This document shows, one piece after another, positions 49,379 to 58,946 of a DNA stretch of 64,000 bases. Numbering within the stretch: the stretch's first letter is position 1; each line of letters opens with the position of its first letter. The position numbers were made by a program, and so were the translations under genes. The notes beneath the pieces are model-generated. The model did not search any database. It saw only the letters and a list, made by a program, of their open reading frames with translations, and was not told the DNA's origin. Source of the DNA: an uncultured Clostridium sp. (GTDB taxonomy: Bacteria > Bacillota > Clostridia > Lachnospirales > Lachnospiraceae); contig URFM01000001.1 of NCBI GenBank assembly GCA_900547035.1, forward strand, positions 1 through 64,000. Reading direction: 5' to 3'.

Positions 49379-52039
49379 TTACTTGACAATTTGTTCTTTT
49401 ACCGTTTCCAATGCTTTTTCCAGAGCCTCGTCGATTCCTGCCGGGTTCTTTCCGCCTGCCTGGGCCATACCAGGACGGCCGCCGCCTCCTCCGCCTACCA
49501 AGCCCGCAATGGCCTTAATCAGGTTGCCCGCATGGGCGCCCCGCTTCTGAGCTCCGTCAGTGGCCGTGGCCATCAGGTTCACTTTTCCATCCTGTACGGA
49601 GGCCATCACCACAACGCACTCGCCCAGCTGGTTCTTCATCTGGTCTCCCAGATTTCTCAGGCCGTTCATATCCACGCCGTCCACCTTTGTGGCCAGTACC
49701 TTTAAGCCTTCAATCTCCTTTACCTGGCTTGCCACATCTCCCAAGGATTCGTTAGCCAGCTTATTCTTTAACTTCTCGTTCTCGGAGGATAAGCTGCGGA
49801 TTTCCTCCAAAAGGGACTCAATCTTGGCGTTTAATGCCGCCGGAGTGGTCTTAGCCGTCTTGGCTGCCTGATGAAGCTGCTCCTCCACCTCCTCATAATG
49901 GCGGATTAAGCCCTGGGAGGTCAAGGCTTCGATTCTTCTGACGCCGGCTGCGATTCCGGTTTCGGAGAGAATCTTGAAAGAGGCAATACTGCTGGTATTG
50001 GACACATGGGTTCCTCCGCACAGTTCCACTGAGAAGTCGCCCATCTTGACCACCCGGACCTTCTCGCCGTACTTTTCTCCAAAGAGGGCCATGGCGCCGG
50101 TCTTTTTTGCCTCGTCCAGAGACATCACCTCTGTCACAACCGGCAGGGAAGCCTGAATCTCGCGGTTTACCAGTTCCTCCGTCTTCTTGATTTCCTCCGG
50201 AGTCATTGCGGAGAAATGGGTGAAGTCAAAACGGAGACGTCCCGCATCCACGTAGGAACCGGCCTGCTCCACATGATCGCCAAGCACCATGCGCAGGGCT
50301 TTCTGGAGCAGATGGGTGGCGCTGTGATTCTTGCAGGTCAGCTGGCGGTTCTCGGCGCAGACTTTTAAGTTTACTTTCTCTCCCACACGCAGCATGCCCT
50401 TGGTCATCACGCCTACATGGCCAATCTTGCTGCCCTGAAGATGGATGGTTTCCTCCACCTTAAATTCGCCGTTAGGACTGGAAATCGTTCCTACATCGCC
50501 CTGTTGTCCGCCCATGGTGCCGTAGAAGGGGGTCTGATCGGCAATAATCGTTCCGCGCTGTCCGTCGGTCAGCGCTTCCACGATCTCATCCTCCGTGGTC
50601 AGCACACTGATCGTTGAGGAAGCCTCCAGCTGGTCATATCCCACAAACTCAGAAGTTACCGCGGCGTCGATGGACTGGTAAACCGTCACATCCGCGCCCA
50701 TGTAATTGGTGGTCTTGCGGGCCTTACGCGCCTTTTCCTTCTGCTCCTTCATGGCGGCCGCAAAGCCATCCTCATCTACGGTATACCCCCGCTCTTCCAG
50801 AATCTCCTTGGTCAGATCCAGGGGGAAGCCGTAGGTATCGTAAAGCTTAAAGGCATTGGCGCCGGAAAGGGACTTCTCCCCTGCTGCCTGCATTTCAGCC
50901 TCCATATCTCCCAAGATGGAAAGGCCCTGATCGATGGTCTTATTGAACTTGTCCTCTTCCTCGGAAAGCACCTTCAAAATCATAGCCTGCTTCTCCTCCA
51001 GCTCCGGATAGCCGTCCTTGGACAGCTCAATTACCGTGGTGGACAGGTCTGCCAGGAACTTGCCCTCGATTCCCAGCTTTCTTCCATGGCGGGCAGCCCG
51101 GCGCAGCAGACGGCGCAGCACGTAGCCCCGGCCTTCATTGGAGGGCATGATGCCGTCGGAAATCATAAAGGTACAGGATTTAATATGGTCCGTCACAATC
51201 CGGAGGGAAACATCCGTCTCATGATCCTTCTGGTACTCCTTGCCCGCCAGCTGGCAGACACGGTCTAAAAGAGCCTTATTGGTGTCAACGGTAAAGAGGG
51301 AATCTACTCCCTGAACCACTACCGCAAGGCGCTCTAAGCCCATACCGGTATCGATGTTCTTCTGCTTTAATTCGCTGTAATTGCCGTGACCATCGTTGTC
51401 AAACTGGGAGAATACGTTATTCCACACCTCGATATAGCGGTCGCAGTCGCAGCCCACGGTACATCCGGGCTTTCCGCAGCCGAACTTCTCTCCGCGGTCA
51501 TAATAAATCTCCGAGCAGGGACCGCAGGGGCCGGATCCATGCTCCCAGAAGTTGTCCTCCTTGCCAAAGCGGAAAATCCGCTCCGCAGGAATGCCGACTT
51601 CTTTATTCCAGATATCGAAAGCCTCATCATCGTCCAGATAGACAGACGGATACAGGCGGTCAGGATCCAGCCCCACCACCTCAGTCAAAAACTCCCAGGA
51701 CCAGTGAATGGCCTCGGTCTTAAAATAATCTCCGAAAGAGAAGTTGCCCAGCATCTCAAAGAAGGTGCCGTGGCGGGCGGTCTTGCCGATATTCTCAATA
51801 TCGCCGGTGCGAATGCACTTCTGGCAGGTAGCCACTCTGCGTCTGGGCGGAATCTCCTGTCCCGTAAAGTAGGGCTTTAAAGGAGCCATTCCGGAGTTAA
51901 TCAGCAACAGGCTGTTATCATTATGCGGAACCAGTGAAAAGCTCTTCATCACCAGATGTCCCTTGCTCTCAAAAAAGTCCAGGAACATCCGGCGCAGCTC
52001 GTTCACGCCGCGGTATTGTGGTTCTTTCACTTCTTTCAT
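49379..52039 (-). CDS. alaS: Alanyl-tRNA synthetase
   Basis: An 886-residue enzyme. The aminoacylation domain starts near GVNELRRMFLDFFESKGH and contains RVATCQKCIRTGDIENIG. The editing domain has zinc motifs HSATH (about residue 570) and CGGTH (about 672). The C-terminal DHHA1-like domain includes GGGGGGRPGMAQAGG. Length is normal. The promoter gives a leader of about 40-50 bases, too short for a T-box. An ATG at 52039 follows GGAGG. Confidence 0.98.
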   Translation of the reverse strand: MKEVKEPQYRGVNELRRMFLDFFESKGHLVMKSFSLVPHNDNSLLLINSGMAPLKPYFTGQEIPPRRRVATCQKCIRTGDIENIGKTARHGTFFEMLGNFSFGDYFKTEAIHWSWEFLTEVVGLDPDRLYPSVYLDDDEAFDIWNKEVGIPAERIFRFGKEDNFWEHGSGPCGPCSEIYYDRGEKFGCGKPGCTVGCDCDRYIEVWNNVFSQFDNDGHGNYSELKQKNIDTGMGLERLAVVVQGVDSLFTVDTNKALLDRVCQLAGKEYQKDHETDVSLRIVTDHIKSCTFMISDGIMPSNEGRGYVLRRLLRRAARHGRKLGIEGKFLADLSTTVIELSKDGYPELEEKQAMILKVLSEEEDKFNKTIDQGLSILGDMEAEMQAAGEKSLSGANAFKLYDTYGFPLDLTKEILEERGYTVDEDGFAAAMKEQKEKARKARKTTNYMGADVTVYQSIDAAVTSEFVGYDQLEASSTISVLTTEDEIVEALTDGQRGTIIADQTPFYGTMGGQQGDVGTISSPNGEFKVEETIHLQGSKIGHVGVMTKGMLRVGEKVNLKVCAENRQLTCKNHSATHLLQKALRMVLGDHVEQAGSYVDAGRLRFDFTHFSAMTPEEIKKTEELVNREIQASLPVVTEVMSLDEAKKTGAMALFGEKYGEKVRVVKMGDFSVELCGGTHVSNTSSIASFKILSETGIAAGVRRIEALTSQGLIRHYEEVEEQLHQAAKTAKTTPAALNAKIESLLEEIRSLSSENEKLKNKLANESLGDVASQVKEIEGLKVLATKVDGVDMNGLRNLGDQMKNQLGECVVVMASVQDGKVNLMATATDGAQKRGAHAGNLIKAIAGLVGGGGGGRPGMAQAGGKNPAGIDEALEKALETVKEQIVK

Positions 52040-52088
52040 CCTCCATACTTCCAGTAACCGTTCTCAACAATTACAATTTTCATAGTGG

Positions 52089-52117
52089 ATTGTAACATAC
52101 GGCAATTTATTAATCAA
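52089..52117 (-). promoter_or_regulatory. Sigma-A promoter of alaS
   Basis: On the minus strand TTGATT (52112-52117) and TACAAT (52089-52094) are separated by 17 bases. The leader is short and shows no T-box features such as an AGGGTGG-type specifier or terminator fold. Confidence 0.75.
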
Positions 52118-52133
52118 GCGGTAGTTTACGAAT

Positions 52134-52186
52134 AAACAAAAAGAAGCAGAAGCTTCAGCCCTCCCGGCCTGCTTCTGCTTCTTTTT
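52134..52186 (-). terminator. Rho-independent terminator overlapping the end of the DUF1311-like gene
   Basis: Perfect 16-bp arms (52138-52153 and 52171-52186) precede TTTGTTT on the minus strand. The stop codon (52155-52157) lies in the loop, so the last codons form the 5' arm. Confidence 0.88.
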
Positions 52187-52889
52187 GATTTATTTCCTCG
52201 TTATGCAGGTTTTCATAACGCCCCGCCAGCTCATACGCCCGTAACCTGGTGAGTTCCACCTGGACGTTGGTATACTCGATGCCCTTGGGGGAGGATGAAT
52301 TTCCATCGCCTCCGGCTGCCTTTATATCCCGTTCCTTCAGCCACTTCTGCTGATCCTCCGCCAGGCCGGCCGCCTGGTCTTTTGGCAGCTCAGCAAGGAG
52401 ACCATTGTAGATATTGTTCATCTCGCTTTCCCACAGCTTCAGTTCCGAGGCAACGGATGTCTGGGCCGAGTAGATATTGGCCCCCGCTCCTTCCTCCTCC
52501 AGCTGGCTAATCTGCCGGTCCAGCTCTTCAAGCCTCCTCCGGTAATCCGCTGCGGAGGACTCTGCCGCGCCCTCCTTCCATCCGGCGGTTCCCTCCAGAG
52601 GCGATGCCGGAGAACGCGGCCTTTCCTCTTCCAAAGAAGCGGAATCCGCTGTCGCCGCATCCAGGAGAGCTTCCCTGGCCGCTCCCGTCTCCTCCTTGGA
52701 AGGAGGCGCTTCCTCCTCAGCCGCAGCAATCCGTGCCATGGCGATTCCTGCCAATGTTTCCTGGGCCGCAGAGGTTTCCTCAAGGGCCGCCCCCATCTCC
52801 CTGCTGCCAAATGAATTTGTATAGAAAGTAACTGCCGCTCCTACAATCAGGATACAAACAATGACCAGCCAGATTTGACGATTTTTCAT
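52155..52889 (-). CDS. Exported protein with DUF1311/LprI-like C-terminal domain
   Basis: A 244-residue protein. A signal or anchor helix spans about residues 5-25. The middle (about 35-125) is low-complexity Ala/Glu/Ser/Pro. A short coiled coil (DYRRRLEELDRQISQLEEEGA) leads to SELKLWESEMNNIYNGLLAELPKDQAAGLAEDQQKWLKERD, the LprI/DUF1311 pattern. Some LprI-like proteins inhibit lysozyme; whether this one does is untested. ATG 52889 follows AAGGAAGGG. The product appears anchored or secreted. It is monocistronic. Confidence 0.8.
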   Translation of the reverse strand: MKNRQIWLVIVCILIVGAAVTFYTNSFGSREMGAALEETSAAQETLAGIAMARIAAAEEEAPPSKEETGAAREALLDAATADSASLEEERPRSPASPLEGTAGWKEGAAESSAADYRRRLEELDRQISQLEEEGAGANIYSAQTSVASELKLWESEMNNIYNGLLAELPKDQAAGLAEDQQKWLKERDIKAAGGDGNSSSPKGIEYTNVQVELTRLRAYELAGRYENLHNEEINQKEAEAGREG

Positions 52890-53042
52890 ATATCCCTTCC
52901 TTAATTCCAGTCTCCACCTGTTCATACCTTATCACAAATAGAGTGGAAAAGGAATATGCGGCATAAAGGAGTAATATTTTGTAAGAGATATGTAAGAAAC
53001 ATATAACCGTTCCCTACCTTCACAGTTACGAGCAAACATCCT

Positions 53043-53525
53043 CTACAGAGTCAGCCCCTCGTCAATGAGCCGGTTTTCTCCATCGGCTGCACCGGTGGCC
53101 AGCTGGTCGCAGCGCTCATTTTCCGGATGGCCTGCGTGGCCCTTAACCCAAATAAAGGAAACCTCGTGAGGCTTCTTTGCCTCCAGAAGCCTCTTCCACA
53201 AATCAATGTTTTTCACCGGACCGCTTTTCCCCCGGTTCCAGCCCTTGGCCACCCAGCTGTCAATCCAATGCTGATTAAAAGCATCCGTCAAATACTTGGA
53301 GTCCGAATAGAGCTCTACCTGGCAGGGGCGGTTTAATGCTTCCAGACCTGCAATGGCCGCCATCAGTTCCATCCGATTGTTGGTGGTTCTCTCATATCCG
53401 CAGGATAGCTCCTTCTCATGAAGGCTTCCCTGTCGGTCCACATACTGGAGAACCACCCCATATCCCCCGGGGCCGTCCGGATTCCCTCTGGCCGCTCCGT
53501 CCGTATAAATTCGCACAATTCCCAT
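53043..53525 (-). CDS. rnhA: Ribonuclease HI
   Basis: A 160-residue nuclease that removes RNA from RNA-DNA hybrids. Catalytic residues appear in [15 protein letters not shown] (Asp9 region), NRMELMAAI (Glu), [11 protein letters not shown] (Asp) and [15 protein letters not shown] (His, Asp). The set is complete. It lies 15 bases after the metallohydrolase gene and may be co-transcribed. Confidence 0.97.
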   Translation of the reverse strand: MGIVRIYTDGAARGNPDGPGGYGVVLQYVDRQGSLHEKELSCGYERTTNNRMELMAAIAGLEALNRPCQVELYSDSKYLTDAFNQHWIDSWVAKGWNRGKSGPVKNIDLWKRLLEAKKPHEVSFIWVKGHAGHPENERCDQLATGAADGENRLIDEGLTL

Positions 53526-53540
53526 CGGTATTTCTTCCTC

Positions 53541-55142
53541 CTACCGGTCCCATTTCTCGCAAAGGGCCTGAATTTCTTCTGTAAACCGGAGCAAATCCTT
53601 ATTAGCTCCTTCCTGATTTTTGTGTATCACATCCATCAGCTGCTGACCAGCCTCCACCAGTTTGGTATAAATACCGGTAGCCTTTCTGCGGGCAGCTGTC
53701 TGACGGTCAATGGGCACAGCCTCTGTCAGCTTGATCCAGCAGCCTTTCAGTAAATCAAACTGGGAACCGGAATAGGGAGCTCTGGCTTCATAGCCCAGCT
53801 GATCCGTCAGCACAGAGGTGAAGGCCGTACAGTTTTCTTCATCCCCGTGGACAGTAAAAACATATGAAGGCTTTTCTTTGAAAGCCAAAAGCCATGTCAG
53901 AAGGCCGTCCCTGTCCGCATGACCGCTGATTCCCTCCAGCTGAACAATCCTGGCCTGAACGTTGATTTCCTCCCCAAAGATCTTTACCTCCTCAGCTCCG
54001 TCCACCAGCAGTCGTCCTAATGTTCCATCTGCCTGGTAACCGGCGAAAACCACGCAGCACTCCCTGCGCCAGAGGTTGTGCTTCAGATGGTGGCGGATCC
54101 GGCCCGCATCGCACATGCCGGAGGCAGAGATAATCACTTTGGGGGTAGGGTCAAAGTTAATATTTTTGGATTCCTCGCTGGTTACGGACAGCTTCAGCCC
54201 CGGGAAGTCGATGGGGTTGATCCCCTTCTCCACCAACGCTTTCGTCTCCTCATCGTAGCATTCCCGCATGTTCATCTTAAACACATGAGTTGCTTCCACT
54301 GCCAGAGGGCTGTCTACGTAAACGTCAAAATTCGGATGCCCCGTCACCATCTCTTCCTCTTTGATGCGCCGGATCATATACAAAAGCTCTTGAGTCCGTC
54401 CTACGGCAAAGGCTGGAATTACCACATTTCCCCCTCTGTCCAACGTTTCCTGAATAATAGCGGCCAGCTGGGGGATATGGTCTACCCCCTGCTTATGGCG
54501 GCGGTTTCCGTAGGTAGATTCCATCACCACGTAGTCTGCCTGATCGATATACTGAGGATTACGGATTAAGGGTTTATTTTTATTTCCAATATCACCGGAA
54601 AATACAATCTTGCGGGAATCTTCTCCTTCTGTGGCCCAAATCTCAATGGAAGCCGAACCCAGCAAATGTCCCACATCTGTAAAGCGCAGCGTGATATTCT
54701 CATTTACTTTAAATATCTGACCGTATGCCACGCCTTCGAAGAGTTCCAGCACTCCCTCGGCATCCTCCGTAGTATAAAGAGGCTCTACCTGAATCTTTCC
54801 GGCTCTCTTTGCCTTCCGGTTTTTCCACTCTGCTTCCATCTCCTGAATATGGGCGCTGTCAATCAACATGATTCCGCATAAATCTGCCGTGGCGTATGTG
54901 GTGATAATTCTGCCGCGGAATCCTTGGGCGTAAATCCATGGCAGCATACCGGCATGGTCAATGTGAGCATGGGTCAGCAGCACATAATCGATCTCTTCAT
55001 ACCCTACGGGCATCTCCGCGTTTTGGTAAGGATTGTTCCCCTGTTCCATTCCGCAGTCAACCAGGATTTTCGTTTTCCCCACTTCCAGATAATGACAGCT
55101 TCCCGTCACTTCATGGTCCGCCCCGATAAAGGTCAGCTTCAT
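53541..55142 (-). CDS. MBL-fold/beta-CASP RNA metallohydrolase
   Basis: A 533-residue hydrolase of the CPSF73-like group. The metal site is LTHAHIDHAGMLP near residue 55, with GDIGNKNKP and the later SGHADRDGL supplying further ligands. The beta-CASP region and the RMMBL end are present, followed by a roughly 70-residue extension. ATG 55142 starts MKLTFIGADHEVTGSCH; the longer frame to 55235 crosses an inverted repeat. The likely role is RNA processing or decay. Distinct from RNase J by its N-terminus. Confidence 0.92.
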   Translation of the reverse strand: MKLTFIGADHEVTGSCHYLEVGKTKILVDCGMEQGNNPYQNAEMPVGYEEIDYVLLTHAHIDHAGMLPWIYAQGFRGRIITTYATADLCGIMLIDSAHIQEMEAEWKNRKAKRAGKIQVEPLYTTEDAEGVLELFEGVAYGQIFKVNENITLRFTDVGHLLGSASIEIWATEGEDSRKIVFSGDIGNKNKPLIRNPQYIDQADYVVMESTYGNRRHKQGVDHIPQLAAIIQETLDRGGNVVIPAFAVGRTQELLYMIRRIKEEEMVTGHPNFDVYVDSPLAVEATHVFKMNMRECYDEETKALVEKGINPIDFPGLKLSVTSEESKNINFDPTPKVIISASGMCDAGRIRHHLKHNLWRRECCVVFAGYQADGTLGRLLVDGAEEVKIFGEEINVQARIVQLEGISGHADRDGLLTWLLAFKEKPSYVFTVHGDEENCTAFTSVLTDQLGYEARAPYSGSQFDLLKGCWIKLTEAVPIDRQTAARRKATGIYTKLVEAGQQLMDVIHKNQEGANKDLLRFTEEIQALCEKWDR

Positions 55143-55204
55143 ATCGTTCTCCCCTCTTTCTTCCGTGAATCGGCCCAACAGCCGAAATTTTCCGCTCATC
55201 AGCA

Positions 55205-55250
55205 ACAGTTCAGGAGGGCTTATGCCCCGGGGCACGCTGTCCTGAACTGT
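55205..55250. repeat. Inverted repeat between spoIVA and the metallohydrolase gene
   Basis: Perfect 11-bp arms ACAGTTCAGGA and TCCTGAACTGT (55205-55215, 55240-55250) flank 24 GC-rich bases. On the minus strand no T-tract follows, so it is an operator or leader hairpin, not an obvious spoIVA terminator. Confidence 0.55.
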
Positions 55251-55341
55251 AACGTCAATTATAGGTTTAGTCTACCACATTTTCAGAAAAAAATGCAAAC
55301 TTTTTCGTAAATCAGGACATTTTCTTGGTGCTTTCAGGCTG

Positions 55342-56817
55342 TTAAATAATAATGCAAATCATTCCCCCATTGCTGTCGTTGATAATCTTCTGCAAAGTAT
55401 CCTGAAGCTTCATCTGGCAGTCCTCCGTCATCTGGGAAATCTTTGCCTGAATGCCGTCCTCCACAATCTGCTCGATGGACTTTCCGAAAATGTTGGTGTT
55501 CCAGACTCCGTCCTCATTGTCCCTGGCATTCTCTTTAATATAGGCAATCAAATCCATAGCCTGCTGTTCGCTTCCCACAATAGGGGCGATCTCCGTTTCA
55601 ATGTGGGCTTTAATCATATTGATGGAAGGGGCCTCCGCCTTCATCTTCACGCCGTATTTATTGCCGTGCTTAATCACCTGAGGCTCATCCAGAACAATCT
55701 CTGACCGTTCCGGCATTACCACTCCATACCCCTTCATTCGCACCTGACTCAGAGCGTTCTTTACCTGTTCATATTCCTTCTGCATGGCAGCCAGATTTCC
55801 CAGAGTGCGCAGCAGCTGATACTCTCCTTCAATAGGTATTCCTGTCAAGTCGCTGAGAATCTGATAGTAATAGCCGTCGTCCATCTCCACCTGAATGGAT
55901 ACCCTGCCATCGGACATGCGCATCTGCCGGATATTCATACTGCGGATTCCATCGGCCTTCTGCTCCTCAAGCTTGGCAGCCACATCCTTCATATGATTTA
56001 CTTCCTTCAGCAGATTTTTTGCTCCCTGAATCACCTGGGCCTTCAGCCAATGGGTGGCCGGCAGAATTTCCAGCCATTTAGGAATATGAAAATCCAGCTG
56101 TGTAACAGGAAATTCCTTCAAAACCTTTTCAAGAATATGGTAAATGTCATCCTTTTTCAGCTGCTCGCAGTTAACCGGAAGTACCGATACTCCATAATTT
56201 GACGACATTTCCTTTGCCAGACGGGCCGTCTCATCAGAGTAGGGTCTTGCAGAATTCAAAAGAACTACAAAGGGCTTTCCCAAATTCTTCAGTTCCTCAA
56301 TCGTACGGTTTTCCGCCCCTATGTACCCCTGCCTCTTGATCTCTCCGAAGGAGCCGTCGGCAGTAACTACAATACCAATGGTGGAATGGACCCCGATTAC
56401 CTTCCGGGTTCCGATCTCCGCGGCCTGAGTAAAAGGTATTTCCTGGTCAAACCAGGGCGTCTTTACCAGGCGTTCCTCCCCATTCTCAATATGTCCCGCC
56501 GCTCCCTCGGCCATAAAGCCTACGCAGTCAATCAGGCGGACTTTTGCTTCGATTCCATCGGTCAGAGTAATCCGGGCCGCTTCCTTCGGTATGAACTTGG
56601 GTTCCGTGGTCATTATGGTCTTTCCTGCCGCGCTTTGGGGCAGTTCATCCCGGCTTAAAGAGCGCATATGTTCGTCCTCCATAGCAGGCAGCACCAAAAG
56701 CTCCATAAAGCGTTTGATAAACGTGGATTTTCCTGTCCGCACCGGTCCCACCACTCCAATATAAATTTCCCCTCCCGTCCTGGCCTGGATGTCTTTGTAT
56801 ACATTAAAATTGTCCAT
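55342..56817 (-). CDS. spoIVA: Stage IV sporulation protein A, coat morphogenetic ATPase
   Basis: A 491-residue sporulation protein. Walker A is GPVRTGKSTF at about residues 24-33, with LIDCVGF as Walker B. The C-terminus ends DSNGGMICIII, like the conserved SpoIVA tail that reaches the forespore. SpoIVA polymerises at the forespore surface as the coat basement layer. A sigma-E-type promoter lies upstream. Its presence marks the organism as a spore former. Confidence 0.97.
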   Translation of the reverse strand: MDNFNVYKDIQARTGGEIYIGVVGPVRTGKSTFIKRFMELLVLPAMEDEHMRSLSRDELPQSAAGKTIMTTEPKFIPKEAARITLTDGIEAKVRLIDCVGFMAEGAAGHIENGEERLVKTPWFDQEIPFTQAAEIGTRKVIGVHSTIGIVVTADGSFGEIKRQGYIGAENRTIEELKNLGKPFVVLLNSARPYSDETARLAKEMSSNYGVSVLPVNCEQLKKDDIYHILEKVLKEFPVTQLDFHIPKWLEILPATHWLKAQVIQGAKNLLKEVNHMKDVAAKLEEQKADGIRSMNIRQMRMSDGRVSIQVEMDDGYYYQILSDLTGIPIEGEYQLLRTLGNLAAMQKEYEQVKNALSQVRMKGYGVVMPERSEIVLDEPQVIKHGNKYGVKMKAEAPSINMIKAHIETEIAPIVGSEQQAMDLIAYIKENARDNEDGVWNTNIFGKSIEQIVEDGIQAKISQMTEDCQMKLQDTLQKIINDSNGGMICIII

Positions 56818-56844
56818 AAAGATTCCCCCTTGCTATACTGCTAA

Positions 56845-56873
56845 AGTATATGCAGGGGGGAGGGCTGGTATGC
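56845..56873 (-). promoter_or_regulatory. Sigma-E-type promoter of spoIVA
   Basis: On the minus strand GCATACC (-35, 56867-56873) and CATATACT (-10, 56845-56852) are 14 bases apart. They match the sigma-E consensus KMATATT-N14-CATACAMT at 12 of 15 positions by eye. spoIVA is a known sigma-E gene. Confidence 0.55.
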
Positions 56874-57307
56874 TATCTTGTGTTGGCCTCGATACCCTGT
56901 TTTAAAATTTCCAGGGAACGCTTCATCCGTTCTTCCAGGTTGAAGGTGCAGAAGGACATCTTCTTTACTCTGGGCTCATCCTGATTGTCCAGGATCTCCG
57001 CAATCTTCACCTTGGCAGCTAAGGGATTACAGGAAATATCATCGATGTACTCAAAGTAAGTCATATCGGGGCGTTTGGTCAGCTGCCCCACCGCTTCCAC
57101 CACGTTGCGGGGAAACCCGGCATTCTGCAGATCTTTCAGCGAAAGATCACCGTCCTCCACCACATCGTGGAGAATCGCAACCGTCTTCTCTTCCTCCGTA
57201 TCCATCTGCTCCATCACGCGTCTGGCATGTTCGAAATAAGAACCTTCGTCAGGCCCCTTCATCCCCGCCAACGCCGTCTCCGCAATCTGAATGGCTTGAT
57301 CTAACAT
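56873..57307 (-). CDS. HD-domain hydrolase (RelA/SpoT-hydrolase-like)
   Basis: A 144-residue single-domain protein. Metal ligands are His in YFEHARRV near residue 27, the AILHDVVEDGDLSL motif near residue 48, and an Asp in AEILDNQDE near 115. The HDVVEDxxLS pattern matches SpoT-type and MESH1-type pyrophosphohydrolases. No synthetase domain is present, so it could be a small alarmone hydrolase or another phosphohydrolase. ATG 57307 follows AAAAGGGGG. Confidence 0.8.
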   Translation of the reverse strand: MLDQAIQIAETALAGMKGPDEGSYFEHARRVMEQMDTEEEKTVAILHDVVEDGDLSLKDLQNAGFPRNVVEAVGQLTKRPDMTYFEYIDDISCNPLAAKVKIAEILDNQDEPRVKKMSFCTFNLEERMKRSLEILKQGIEANTR

Positions 57308-57345
57308 TGCGCATCCCCCTTTTCCAGCCGGCTTGATTTGTTTTA

Positions 57346-57386
57346 AAAAAACAGCCCTGTTGATAGTCTTATTATACCAACAGGGC
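57346..57386 (-). terminator. Rho-independent terminator after livF
   Basis: On the minus strand, 9-bp arms GCCCTGTTG and CAACAGGGC (57378-57386, 57354-57362) are followed by TGTTTTTTT. Confidence 0.85.
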
Positions 57387-57458
57387 CAGGAAAAATCCAT
57401 ATCTTTCCAGCATCTTTTTTCAAATATCCGCATTTCTCGTAACCGTTCAGGATAATTC

Positions 57459-58169
57459 TTATTCGCTGAGATAAGCCTTTTTTACCTGATCGTTATTCAT
57501 CAGCTCCTTGGCGTCTCCGCTCAGCGCGATGGTTCCGGTTTCCAGAACATACGCCCGGTCGGCAATAGACAGAGCCTTCTTCGCATTCTGTTCCACCAGA
57601 AGCACCGTAGTTCCGTCACTGTTGATGCTCTGAATGATATCGAAGATCTCGTTCACATAGATGGGGGACAATCCCATGGAAGGTTCGTCCATTACAATCA
57701 TCTTTGGATGGCTCATCAGCGCCCGCCCCATAGCAAGCATCTGCTGCTCACCTCCGGAGAGAGTCCCGGCCATCTGGTTTTTTCTTTCCTCCAGACGTGG
57801 GAAACGTTTATAAATCATCTTCAGCGTTTCGTCAATCTCCGCCTTATCCTTTCTGGTAAAAGCTCCCATCTTCAAATTCTGAAGCACCGTAAGCGTAGCA
57901 AAGATCCGCCGTCCTTCCGGCACATGGGCCAGCCCCATTCCTACCAGTTTATATCCGGGAGTTTTGGTCACATCCATCCCGTTGTAAACAATAGAACCCG
58001 TCTTTGCCTTCAACAGTCCGGTAATGGTGTGAAGAGTGGTGGTCTTGCCCGCGCCGTTGGCGCCAATCAAAGCGATGATCTCCCCCTGATTCACCTCAAA
58101 GGAGATTCCCTTTAACGCCTGGATCACTCCGTAATAAACCTCCAGGTTTTTCACTTCCAGCATTGCCAT
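57459..58169 (-). CDS. livF: Branched-chain amino acid ABC transporter, ATP-binding protein LivF
   Basis: A 236-residue ATPase. Walker A is GANGAGKTT near residue 36, the signature LSGGEQQMLAMGRAL near 140, and Walker B MIVMDEPSMGLSP. LivF is the smaller of two ATPases of the HAAT family importer. It follows livG by 15 bases and ends the operon. Confidence 0.97.
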   Translation of the reverse strand: MAMLEVKNLEVYYGVIQALKGISFEVNQGEIIALIGANGAGKTTTLHTITGLLKAKTGSIVYNGMDVTKTPGYKLVGMGLAHVPEGRRIFATLTVLQNLKMGAFTRKDKAEIDETLKMIYKRFPRLEERKNQMAGTLSGGEQQMLAMGRALMSHPKMIVMDEPSMGLSPIYVNEIFDIIQSINSDGTTVLLVEQNAKKALSIADRAYVLETGTIALSGDAKELMNNDQVKKAYLSE

Positions 58170-58184
58170 TTTCCTGTCTCCTCC

Positions 58185-58946
58185 TTACTCCCCAAGATAT
58201 GCCTTAACTACTTCCGGGTCATTGAGCACATCGGATGTGGGACCCTGGCGCAGCACCTGACCAAAGTTCAGTACCGTCAGTTCCTCACAGATCCCGCTGA
58301 CCAGCTTCATATCATGCTCAATCAGCAGAATGGTCATGCCGAAATGATCCCGAACAAAGCGGATGGTTTCCATCAGCTCCTGGGTTTCATTGGGATTCAT
58401 GCCCGCCGCCGGCTCATCCAGCAAAAGCAGCTTCGGCTCCGTAGCCAGGGCTCTGGCAATTTCCAGCTTTCTCTGCTGACCATAAGGAAGGTTAGAGGCC
58501 TTCACCTCGGAAACCTCCTCCAGGTCAAAAACCTTCAAAAGTTCCATGGTTTTCTCATCCATAGCCTTCTCCGTCTTCTGATAAGAAGGAAGACGCAGAA
58601 TGCCGGCAATGGTAGAATAGCGATAATGGTTGTGAAGTCCGGCCTTTACATTGTCCCGTACGGACAGATCCTTAAACAGGCGGATATTCTGGAAGGTTCT
58701 GGCAATGCCTGCCTTATTAATCTCCACCGTATGTTTTCCTGTAATATTGGTTCCGTCCAGAACGATGCTTCCGGCGCCCGGTTTGTAAACCCCCGTTAAA
58801 AGGTTAAAAACCGTAGTTTTCCCCGCTCCGTTGGGGCCGATGAGACCATAAAGCTCACCCTTTTTAATCTGAATATTAAAATCGTCTACCGCCTTCAGGC
58901 CTCCGAAGGAAATGCTTAAATGGGTAACATCCAGCAGGTTCATCAT
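58185..58946 (-). CDS. livG: Branched-chain amino acid ABC transporter, ATP-binding protein LivG
   Basis: A 253-residue ATPase. Walker A is GPNGAGKTT near residue 38. The signature region is YGQQRKLEIARAL, and Walker B is LLLDEPAAGMNP. FGLKAVDDF and FQNIRLF are LivG-like. Its ATG shares a base with the livM stop. It pairs with LivF. Confidence 0.97.
   Translation of the reverse strand: MMNLLDVTHLSISFGGLKAVDDFNIQIKKGELYGLIGPNGAGKTTVFNLLTGVYKPGAGSIVLDGTNITGKHTVEINKAGIARTFQNIRLFKDLSVRDNVKAGLHNHYRYSTIAGILRLPSYQKTEKAMDEKTMELLKVFDLEEVSEVKASNLPYGQQRKLEIARALATEPKLLLLDEPAAGMNPNETQELMETIRFVRDHFGMTILLIEHDMKLVSGICEELTVLNFGQVLRQGPTSDVLNDPEVVKAYLGE

Noticed and set aside
52040..52138. T-box riboswitch before alaS
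   Set aside because: The leader after the predicted promoter is about 45 bases, too short for a T-box, and no T-box sequence is visible.
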